DNA from: Reyranella sp.
GTDB taxonomy: Bacteria > Pseudomonadota > Alphaproteobacteria > Reyranellales > Reyranellaceae
Length of the DNA stretch: 14,052 nucleotides
Direction: 5' to 3'
Assembly (NCBI GenBank): GCA_021732965.1
Contig: JAKFVZ010000138.1
Location: 1-14,052 of the forward strand
Part shown: piece after piece, positions 8,371 to 13,997 of the stretch
How positions within the stretch are numbered: position 1 is the stretch's first letter
Layout of the letters: each line of letters begins with the position of its first letter
Made by a program: the position numbers and the translations under genes
Notes under the pieces: model-generated
Database searches by the model: none
What the model was told of the DNA's origin: nothing
What the model saw: only the letters and a program-made list of their open reading frames with translations

Positions 8371-8772
8371 CTATCGGCGATCTTCGGGGGTGGCGCGCTT
8401 GAACGGCACGGGCGCATCCTTGCCCAGCACGACGTAGAGGCGCCGCCAGGGCTGGTCGTCGACCAGTCTCCAGGTATGCCCGCCGCCGGTCGTGTCCTCG
8501 GCCAGCAGGATGTCGCCGGGCGCCAGGGTGAAATGCTGTTCGCCGCGGGTCTTGAAGTCGAGCGTGCCGCTCAGGGTGATGACGAGCTGGCGGACCGGCG
8601 CGGTATGCCAGGCATAGGTCCCGCCCGGCTGGGTTTCCTGCAGCGAGGCGCTCGTGACGTCGATCTTGCCGCTCAGCAGGTCACCATGCGCGCCCGGCTT
8701 CAGGTCGATCCAGCCTTCCTCGATGTGGGAGTTCTGATCGTCGCCCGTCCAAATCCGCACGCATCGAATCAT
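8371..8772 (-). CDS. Small cupin-domain protein
   Basis: This 133-residue protein has a single cupin beta-barrel. AWHTAPVRQLVITLSGTLDF resembles the first cupin motif with its metal-binding histidine, and LAPGDILLAEDTTGGGHTWRL forms the second motif (PGD plus GHTWR). It opens with MIRCVRIWTGDDQNSHIEEG, seen in uncharacterised small cupins of Proteobacteria. Such proteins may bind a metal and a small ligand or act as isomerases or sensors; the ligand cannot be told from this sequence. It is the first gene of the cupin-mqo-exporter operon, nine bases ahead of mqo. Its upstream region is shared with the divergent deaminase gene and contains a 12-bp palindrome. The fold call is strong; the function is unknown. 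Confidence 0.85.
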   Translation of the reverse strand: MIRCVRIWTGDDQNSHIEEGWIDLKPGAHGDLLSGKIDVTSASLQETQPGGTYAWHTAPVRQLVITLSGTLDFKTRGEQHFTLAPGDILLAEDTTGGGHTWRLVDDQPWRRLYVVLGKDAPVPFKRATPEDRR

Positions 8773-8794
8773 GCTGCCGCCCTGAATTTGCAGT

Positions 8795-8806
8795 GTTTGG
8801 CCAAAC
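8795..8806. promoter_or_regulatory. Perfect palindrome GTTTGGCCAAAC, candidate operator
   Basis: A perfect 12-base palindrome, GTTTGGCCAAAC, lies 22 bases upstream of the cupin ATG in the 127-base region between divergent transcription units. The position suits a repressor site over the promoter of the cupin-mqo-exporter operon, or a shared site for both directions. No regulator gene is visible in the window, and the regulator family is not identified. Confidence 0.4.
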
Positions 8807-8884
8807 TAGTACGGGCCCTCCCGACTGGCAACAAAACGGTCGATGCATTAAGGCAGATCAAGCGGGGCGATCCGTCGACTGTCC

Positions 8885-8891
8885 GGGGAGG
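8885..8891 (+). promoter_or_regulatory. Strong ribosome binding site GGGGAGG pointing to a CTG start
   Basis: GGGGAGG at 8885-8891 is the only strong Shine-Dalgarno sequence ahead of the amidohydrolase. It is eight bases from the CTG at 8900 but 20 bases from the first conventional alternative, TTG at 8912. The TTG at 8893 is followed at once by TAA in its own frame. The spacing therefore favours the CTG. Confidence 0.65.
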
Positions 8892-8899
8892 ATTGTAAG

Positions 8900-10309
8900 C
8901 TGGCGACGCTGTTGGTGAAGAATGCGCTCGTCGTCACGATGGACGAGCAACGCCGCGAACTGTCCGATGGCGGGCTCTATGCCGTGGATGGAGTCATTCG
9001 AAACGTCGGCCCGACTGCGTGTCTGCCCGCGACCGCCGACACGATTATGGATCTGAAAGGCCACATCGTCCTGCCGGGATTGATCAATGGCCATCATCAT
9101 CTCGACCAGACGCTGACGCGGGCACTGCCGGCGGCGCAGAACAACAATCTCTTCCGCTGGCTCAAGGCGCACTACGACCTGTGGGCGGCGCGCACGCCCG
9201 AGGCCAGCCGCACCGCCACGCTGGTCGGCTGTGCCGAACTTGCCTTGTCGGGCTGCACGACAGTGTTCGATCACGCCTATGTGTTCCGCAACGGCTGCGC
9301 CGTCGACGACCAGATCGCGGCGGCGAAGGAGATCGGCATCCGCTTCGCCGTCTCGCGCGGCTCGATGTCGCTCGGCCAGTCGAAGGGCGGATTGCCGCCC
9401 GATTCCTGTGTCGAGGACGAGGACGACATCCTGAAGGATTGCGAGCGCGTCATCGGCCGCTACCACGATGCCGGGGCCGGCTCGATGACGCAGATCGTGC
9501 TGGCGCCGTGTTCTCCTTTCTCGGTGACGCCGGAGCTGCTGCGCCAGTCGGCGATCATGGCGCGGCGCCACGGCATCCGCCTGCACACCCATCTCTGCGA
9601 GACGGTCGACGAGGAGCGCTACACGCTCGGCCGCTACGGGATGCGGCCGGTGGAGTACATGCGCTCCGTCGACTGGGCCGGCGACGATGTCTGGTACGCG
9701 CACGCGATTCACGTGAACGATGCCGAGATCCAGGAATTCGCCCGCGCCGGCATCGGCGCCTGCCATTGCCCCTGCTCGAACATGCGGCTCGCTTCGGGCA
9801 TCGCGCCGGTGATGAAGTATCGCCGCGCCGGCGTGAAGGTCGGCATCGGGGTCGATGGCTCGGCCAGCAACGACGGCAACCACATGCTGGGCGAGGTGCG
9901 GCAGGCGATGCTGCTGGCCCGCCTGCAGATCGGCCTGCGCCCGCCCGAGGGGCCGGACACCATCCTCTCGACGTCGGATCCGAGCCGCGACGCCGAATGG
10001 ATGACCGCCCGCCAGGCGCTCGAACTGGCGACGCTGGGCAGCGCGTCGCTGCTCGGCCGCGACGACATCGGCGCGCTGGCGGTTGGCAAGCAGTGCGATT
10101 TCTTCGCCCTCGACCTCAACAGCCTGGGCTATGCCGGCGCGCTGGCCGACCCTGTCGCCGCCACGCTGTTCTGCGCCCCGCAATCGGCCCGCCACACGGT
10201 CGTCGCCGGCCGACCGGTCGTGCGCGACGGCCAGATCGTGACCATCGACCTCGACCGCACGGTGGCTGAGCACAACCGCCACGCCGCCCGGCTCGCGGCG
10301 ATGGCCTGA
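8900..10309 (+). CDS. 8-oxoguanine deaminase-like amidohydrolase (probable CTG start)
   Basis: This zinc-dependent amidohydrolase-superfamily enzyme most resembles 8-oxoguanine deaminases, which convert 8-oxoguanine to urate, and the related hydroxyatrazine/guanine-type hydrolases. Counting from CTG (469 residues), visible metal and catalytic motifs are GHHHLDQT (H65, H67), LHTHLCET (H229), WYAHAIHVND (H268/H271) and GVDGSASND (D319). SRGSMSLGQSKGG and PDSCVEDEDD are stretches I associate with the 8-oxoguanine deaminase subgroup. The start choice rests on the GGGGAGG site at 8885-8891 and on the N-terminus MATLLVKNALVVTMD, the usual beta-strand opening of the family; a TTG at 8912 would clip it. 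The gene stands alone, divergent from the cupin operon. Substrate assignment is inferred; S-triazine or other purine analogues remain possible. Confidence 0.85.
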   Translation: MATLLVKNALVVTMDEQRRELSDGGLYAVDGVIRNVGPTACLPATADTIMDLKGHIVLPGLINGHHHLDQTLTRALPAAQNNNLFRWLKAHYDLWAARTPEASRTATLVGCAELALSGCTTVFDHAYVFRNGCAVDDQIAAAKEIGIRFAVSRGSMSLGQSKGGLPPDSCVEDEDDILKDCERVIGRYHDAGAGSMTQIVLAPCSPFSVTPELLRQSAIMARRHGIRLHTHLCETVDEERYTLGRYGMRPVEYMRSVDWAGDDVWYAHAIHVNDAEIQEFARAGIGACHCPCSNMRLASGIAPVMKYRRAGVKVGIGVDGSASNDGNHMLGEVRQAMLLARLQIGLRPPEGPDTILSTSDPSRDAEWMTARQALELATLGSASLLGRDDIGALAVGKQCDFFALDLNSLGYAGALADPVAATLFCAPQSARHTVVAGRPVVRDGQIVTIDLDRTVAEHNRHAARLAAMA

Positions 10310-10360
10310 CGGCCAGACAGGGTTCCCCAAGGACCTGGGATTGGGCTAGAAGACCCCCAC

Positions 10361-10437
10361 GTCCCCGTAGCTCAGCCGGATAGAGCAGCGGTTTCCTAAA
10401 CCGGAGGTCGGAGGTTCGAATCCTCTCGGGGACGCCA
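10361..10437 (+). tRNA. tRNA-Arg (anticodon CCU)
   Basis: A full cloverleaf folds over 77 bases with CCA encoded. The acceptor stem GTCCCCG pairs with CGGGGAC, the D stem GCTC pairs with GAGC, the anticodon loop is TTCCTAA (anticodon CCT), and the T arm GGAGG-TTCGAAT-CCTCT includes one G-T pair. The discriminator base is G. The anticodon stem has G27 opposite G43, leaving four regular pairs. It reads AGG arginine codons. Base composition falls right after it, consistent with use as an island integration site. Confidence 0.96.
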
Positions 10438-10802
10438 TTTTCTCATAAGCCCTTGAAAGCACTGAGATCACGAAACAATTTCCACTTGTGCCGCTACGAA
10501 AACGCTACGGAATGGCGGGCGGGCAATTTGGATCAAGATGCAACATGTGACTACGCACGGCGACGGCCGACTGGCCCGTGGTGCGGTCCGCCCTATGTCT
10601 CGGCGGCGGCCGATCCAGTCCGAACGCTGAGAGATTGATAAGTCGTCGGCAAGCTTGGCGAGGGCAGTTTCTGTTCCTGGCGCTGTTCCGAGCGCGACGA
10701 CTTCGATGAAGCGGTGTCTGATATCGAGATAGAGTGCAACTAGGCACGCATGGCGCGAGGCCATTTCCAACCGGCCAGTCGCCAATGGCGTGATGCACTA
10801 GC
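10438..10802. other. 365-base stretch after the tRNA with no confident gene
   Basis: No protein gene is convincing here. A minus-strand frame (10468-10785, MATGRLEMASRHACLVALYL...) is open but matches no family I recognise; it may be the remnant of an inactivated island gene. The stretch contains the left copy of the direct repeat (10471-10525). No tyrosine or serine recombinase motif is visible in any frame, so an expected tRNA-linked integrase is absent, decayed or outside the window. Confidence 0.5.
10471..10525 (+). repeat. Left copy of imperfect direct repeat flanking the island
   Basis: This segment matches 13943-13997 in the same orientation. In the ungapped 43-base core (10483-10525 against 13955-13997) I count 34 identical positions, with shared blocks CTTGTG, CGAAA, CGCT and TGGCGGGCG. 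The left copy also has GCTACG twice, 11 bases apart. It begins 33 bases after the tRNA. Confidence 0.6.
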
Positions 10803-11552
10803 TCACAATCGTTGGTGATGCCTGCTGGGTCTCATCCAGGCCGGCACTAGAGCCTGCACGGGCTTTACGTCGCCCTCGACGCCAACGAGCGGCGAGTTCT
10901 TTGTCATGCTGTCGAGGAACTTGGCTCGAAGGATCGGTCGCAGTATGGCCCCGCCCTTCTGGGGTACCGGGAACGAGCCCCATAAAACTGAAGCCTTGAA
11001 GCGGACCGGATCGGAAGGCTCATCCAACTCTCCGAAGTCAAAGAAGACGATCTTTTGACTGTTCTCCCACTTGCGCAGCAGCATGCTGCTTGTCGTCGGA
11101 ACAATGAAGGTCAACGGACTTTCGTGCACTACCTTCCTGAAGCGCAACGCGTCGTAGAATCTCTGCCTGTCATTCTTCAGCCTCAGTCCGTCTACAACCC
11201 AAAACATGTTCCCGTGGATCATTTCACGCGAGGATCGCTCTTCCTCCGAGATCGGTGAATGCTGGAACTCCAGTACCTGCCCATTCGGGGCCTTCACGTC
11301 CGCGAGATGCCGCTCTCCGCTCCCGGCGCGGTGGCAGACTTCCTGCCACTCCTTCGGAAACGAGTTTTTCCATTTGCGGTGCCACTCGGTCTCTGGCTCC
11401 CAGCGATGATCGAAGTGTCCCGGTGGGTGGTACCAATGTGCCACTCTGATTCTGCCGCACCTCGGTCTCACCGAGATTTCACAAATTGGGCATGTGCCTA
11501 TGAGGCCGCGCTCAGCCTCCCGCCTTTCCCTGTTAATCGTCGCGTATTGCAT
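10803..11552 (-). CDS. CoiA-like nuclease family protein
   Basis: This 249-residue protein resembles the competence-protein CoiA-like family, whose core is a restriction-endonuclease fold. An N-terminal zinc-knuckle-like segment has CPIC (C21, C24) and a later RCG, with histidine-rich AHWYHPPGHFDHRW. The core has ETEWHRKWKNSFP (H58), HLADVKAP (D85) and LEFQHS (E95, Q97), followed by SREMIHGNMFWVVDG. The D...ExQ arrangement is the CoiA version of PD-(D/E)XK, with glutamine replacing lysine. The start is ATG at 11552 (MQYATINRERREAERG); a weak GAAG is the only nearby ribosome site. It is the last gene of the minus-strand island block, and its base composition is far lower in G+C than the housekeeping genes. 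CoiA acts on incoming DNA in natural transformation in Gram-positives; here the role is open, and this stand-alone form may belong to defence or mobile DNA. Confidence 0.78.
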   Translation of the reverse strand: MQYATINRERREAERGLIGTCPICEISVRPRCGRIRVAHWYHPPGHFDHRWEPETEWHRKWKNSFPKEWQEVCHRAGSGERHLADVKAPNGQVLEFQHSPISEEERSSREMIHGNMFWVVDGLRLKNDRQRFYDALRFRKVVHESPLTFIVPTTSSMLLRKWENSQKIVFFDFGELDEPSDPVRFKASVLWGSFPVPQKGGAILRPILRAKFLDSMTKNSPLVGVEGDVKPVQALVPAWMRPSRHHQRL

Positions 11553-11670
11553 CTTCGTGTCTCATCGTTTCCGCAAGCGCGTCATTGCGGGTTGCTTGTC
11601 GATGGGTACTGCATCTTCCTATTGAGATAGGGGTTAAAGCCAACGTTTCTGCTTCCTTGGACGCACAAGC
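11553..11670 (-). promoter_or_regulatory. Leader region with a 10-codon mini-ORF ahead of the CoiA-like gene
   Basis: Read on the minus strand, this gap holds a small hairpin, CCTAT-CTCA-ATAGG (11618-11631), then ATG at 11614 opening a 10-codon frame MQYPSTSNPQ ending at 11582. The 13 bases GAAGATGCARTAC around this ATG recur at the CoiA-like start (11552), so both frames begin MQY. It may be a duplicated start region or a short translated leader; neither is proven. Confidence 0.3.
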
Positions 11671-12342
11671 CTAGGCCCCGTCAATGGGCACGCTCGGGTA
11701 GATGTGAATGATGAAAGGCGAGAGCGGATGCTTTCGGGGCAGGCCCATTACATGGAACGCAACTTCGTACGCTGCTTCCCATACTTCGCTCGTCCTCGGT
11801 CCACCCATCTCCCCGTCGTTTAAGAAGTTCACGAGGACCAACCACGCCGATACGCCATGGGTTCTCAAGAAGTGAAGATGCGCCAGCCTGTTTGAAAGCT
11901 GATAGAAGTAATCTGACCATGGTGCATGCTTTCGACGAGCACCTAAATGCTGCGCCAATCCGGTCAGCGTCTTGTCGATCAGTAAGCGGGAAGCCGGGCT
12001 GGCTGTGGTACCGGGCGAGCACATCTCAGCGATGTGGGCTTTTGCTTCGACCAGCAGAACATCTCCCAGAGTTGTCTCTCCAAGAGCATCCCATTGCGGC
12101 CCTCGGGTAGGCCAGTAGTCGGCCAAGGCATCTACGAGGGATGCTTGACCGATCCGTCTAAGGAAGGCCGCGTCACAATACTCGGCGTAGTCATCTGTCT
12201 CGATCGGGGAAAGCCACTTTATGGTAGCATTGCCGGCAATGCGTTCGGTGATGGGCTGATTTAACGAAGTCCATTGCTCGTTCACCGCGCGCTGAATCCA
12301 CTTGAGGCTCCCGCGCTTCCCTTCTGGCTGCTTCACTCTCAT
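11671..12342 (-). CDS. Uncharacterised protein with PD-(D/E)XK-like D...ExK motif
   Basis: I do not recognise a named family, but this 223-residue protein resembles uncharacterised bacterial proteins carrying YWPxRGPQWDALG and VLLVEAKAH blocks. D85 in PQWDALG and E99-A-K101 in GDVLLVEAKAH give the D-(x13)-ExK spacing of PD-(D/E)XK nucleases, with E54 as a possible upstream acidic residue. The C-terminal half (DYFYQLSNRLAHLHFLRTHG, AWLVLVNFLND) is helical or beta-rich without known motifs. No signal peptide or membrane helix is visible. The start is ATG at 12342 with no clear ribosome site. It lies between the peptidase-like gene (65-base gap) and the CoiA-like gene (118-base gap), all on one strand. 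Nuclease activity is an inference from the motif. Confidence 0.72.
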   Translation of the reverse strand: MRVKQPEGKRGSLKWIQRAVNEQWTSLNQPITERIAGNATIKWLSPIETDDYAEYCDAAFLRRIGQASLVDALADYWPTRGPQWDALGETTLGDVLLVEAKAHIAEMCSPGTTASPASRLLIDKTLTGLAQHLGARRKHAPWSDYFYQLSNRLAHLHFLRTHGVSAWLVLVNFLNDGEMGGPRTSEVWEAAYEVAFHVMGLPRKHPLSPFIIHIYPSVPIDGA

Positions 12343-12407
12343 CGTGCGAGCATAGGTGCGAAGCGCCGTTCTTCAAAGTGTTGCGTGGAGAAGCCGACCG
12401 CGGGGAG

Positions 12408-13019
12408 CTAAGAGAGCCGTAGCGCAGGAAAGTCTACGTACTGATCTTTGAATCGGTCATCGGGGGCCTCGCCGCGGAGCAAATAGCCCTTCGGATCGGC
12501 AAAGCCGTAGACGGTGCGCTTCGGGCGGTCGTGCCAATTGATGTTGAATGCGGCGAGCTTCGGAAAGAATTGGAGCTTGCTGTAGGAAAGGTGGTCGTGA
12601 ATCCAATAGGCGAGCGGTCGCCAGTCCTTGGTCTGGGCGTAGCGATCCGCAAACCATGGCACCACAACACAGGCGGTCGCGCCTCGGCCGCCCTCGCCGT
12701 CGAGATGATCCCAGATGTGTCCGGCATAGTTCTTCGCGTTCGAGGCGCAGTTGTGGCCCTTCTCGTTGCCTAGGGCGTTCACCGTTGCAGATCGATAGGC
12801 AGAGCGTATCGCGATTCGGCCGAAGGTCGCGTTCAACGGTTCGAGAAGTTCCTCGCAGAGTCTAGTTCCGACCTCGATGGCAAGGGTTGGGTCCTCTGGG
12901 ATATTCGGAATCCCATAGAAATTCGCGATCTCGCTGTACAGGAAGTCGCGCATGAAGAACGAGCGTGAAAGACGTACGCGCCCTAGTTCCTCCAGCGCCC
13001 CCATGGATTTCGCTTTCAT
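12408..13019 (-). CDS. Peptidase M15 / DD-peptidase-fold-like protein
   Basis: This 203-residue protein resembles bacterial proteins annotated as M15-like (Hedgehog/DD-peptidase fold). What is seen: RLSRSFFMRDFLYSEIA near the N-terminus, FGRIAIRSAYRS (residues 66-77), NYAGHIWD (H101, D104; candidate metal ligands), VVVPWFADRY, WIHDHLSYSKLQFFP and FNINWHDRP (H163, third candidate ligand). In classical M15 enzymes a catalytic glutamate sits three residues before the tryptophan of ExxWH; here the aligned residue appears to be N159. The activity may therefore differ or be lost. No signal peptide is apparent, unusual for a cell-wall enzyme and consistent with a cytosolic role. The start ATG at 13019 overlaps the upstream EEP gene's stop by four bases (ATGA), implying coupled translation. 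Confidence 0.68.
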   Translation of the reverse strand: MKAKSMGALEELGRVRLSRSFFMRDFLYSEIANFYGIPNIPEDPTLAIEVGTRLCEELLEPLNATFGRIAIRSAYRSATVNALGNEKGHNCASNAKNYAGHIWDHLDGEGGRGATACVVVPWFADRYAQTKDWRPLAYWIHDHLSYSKLQFFPKLAAFNINWHDRPKRTVYGFADPKGYLLRGEAPDDRFKDQYVDFPALRLS

Positions 13020-13759
13020 GTCTGTCCTACTGATCTGATCTCATGCTGTGAAAACACGATGCGCAGTGCCGAGTGATCCGAATGCCGTCGTATTCGGGTG
13101 TCATGGATGTATTCGCAGAAGGCGACTGTCGCATTCATCTTCTCAGTGGCGAACACATGATCAAGACGGAATCCGTTCTTAGCTTGGGTGCTGTACCAAG
13201 AGTATTCTCTCCCACTCGGATTACGTCCGCGCCAGATATCCTGCAGTCGTCCGCGTCCAAATTGATCGAAATGATGGGAGACAATGAACGGCGTGGCGCC
13301 GTCGGTGAGATCGAGTTCGTTATTTCCGGTGTTGAAGTCGCCGATGAACAAGTCCGGCCCATTCTGGTCTGTCGCGGCACGCCTCAAGGAAAGCCAGTAA
13401 GGCGCCTTCGCCGCACCCAAGGGCATGTAGACGCCGCACAGCTTGAACCTGCCAATTTCGACGACCCAGAGGTGGCGCTGATCGGGTAGGCTCTCATCTA
13501 GAGGATAGCTCTTTTGGAGTGGTTCCCGGCTGGCAATAAGCACAGAATTCGAACGTTCAGGTACGAGTGGGTGACTGACCTTGAACCCAAGCTCGGTCAG
13601 AGCGGCTTTGATAGCTCTGCCAGCCCGGCCATTCCTAAATTCTGTGAGGACAAGAACGTCAGCGTCGAAACTTCTAAGTTGCGCGATGATTCCGGCTAAC
13701 CGCGCATTGGAGCCGCCGCCGTGCTGGATATTCCAAGTCACAATTGATCTGATGGCCAT
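13016..13759 (-). CDS. Endonuclease/exonuclease/phosphatase (EEP) family protein
   Basis: This 247-residue protein is an intact member of the EEP superfamily (exonuclease III / DNase I-like fold), metal-dependent phosphodiesterases acting on nucleic acids or phosphoesters. All core motifs are present: TWNIQHGGG (N10), VLVLTEFRNG (E40, metal ligand), VYMPLG, FIGDFNTG (D141, N143), RLDHVFAT (D200) and RRHSDHSAL (D228, H229 catalytic). No signal peptide or extra domain is visible; the short length matches stand-alone nuclease-like forms. The start ATG at 13759 opens with MAIRSIVTWNI, the usual family beginning. It is first in the minus-strand island block, and its TGA overlaps the M15-like start. 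The substrate is unknown; DNA cleavage or repair is likelier than lipid phosphatase activity, by inference. Confidence 0.88.
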   Translation of the reverse strand: MAIRSIVTWNIQHGGGSNARLAGIIAQLRSFDADVLVLTEFRNGRAGRAIKAALTELGFKVSHPLVPERSNSVLIASREPLQKSYPLDESLPDQRHLWVVEIGRFKLCGVYMPLGAAKAPYWLSLRRAATDQNGPDLFIGDFNTGNNELDLTDGATPFIVSHHFDQFGRGRLQDIWRGRNPSGREYSWYSTQAKNGFRLDHVFATEKMNATVAFCEYIHDTRIRRHSDHSALRIVFSQHEIRSVGQT

Positions 13760-13942
13760 TGTTCAACAGGCAGCTAAATGCACATCGTCCAAATATTGCC
13801 CGTGTTGCTTCTCGGAGCGCAACCGCAGGTACCGGGCTCGGGGGACGATCCGAGGTAATCTCGTTTGGATCTGACGCAAGATAGCAGTGCGATTGTGATC
13901 ATCGGAGGTCTGTCTGTTTTTCCGCTACTCCTGCTATTGGAG

Positions 13943-13997
13943 CGAAGCATTTGCCGCTTGTGTCGGCGCGAAAGCGCTGCGGATTGGCGGGCGCGCA
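13943..13997 (+). repeat. Right copy of imperfect direct repeat flanking the island
   Basis: This is the same-orientation partner of 10471-10525, about 3.47 kb away, with 34 of 43 core positions identical. Both copies translate in the corresponding frame to a similar short peptide (LCRxExAx-E/D-WRA), so a shared coding remnant is possible. The four island genes lie entirely between the copies. Base composition rises again to the right of it. Confidence 0.6.

Noticed and set aside
8858..10330. 490-codon minus-strand frame opposite the deaminase
   Set aside because: It is a shadow of the amidohydrolase, which has all its metal motifs. The frame has no recognisable fold.
11206..11630. Plus-strand frames opposite the CoiA-like gene (for example 11259-11630)
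   Set aside because: The minus-strand frame has family motifs; these are antisense shadows without motifs.
13826..13860. CTCGGGGGACG resembling the tRNA 3' end (CTCGGGGACG), possible right attachment site
   Set aside because: Similarity covers about ten bases with an inserted G and does not extend into the T arm, so chance is more likely in GC-rich sequence.
13760..13942. Possible gene in the stretch right of the EEP start
   Set aside because: Only short frames exist, with no motif. It is more likely the EEP leader and promoter, but no clear -35/-10 pair could be placed.
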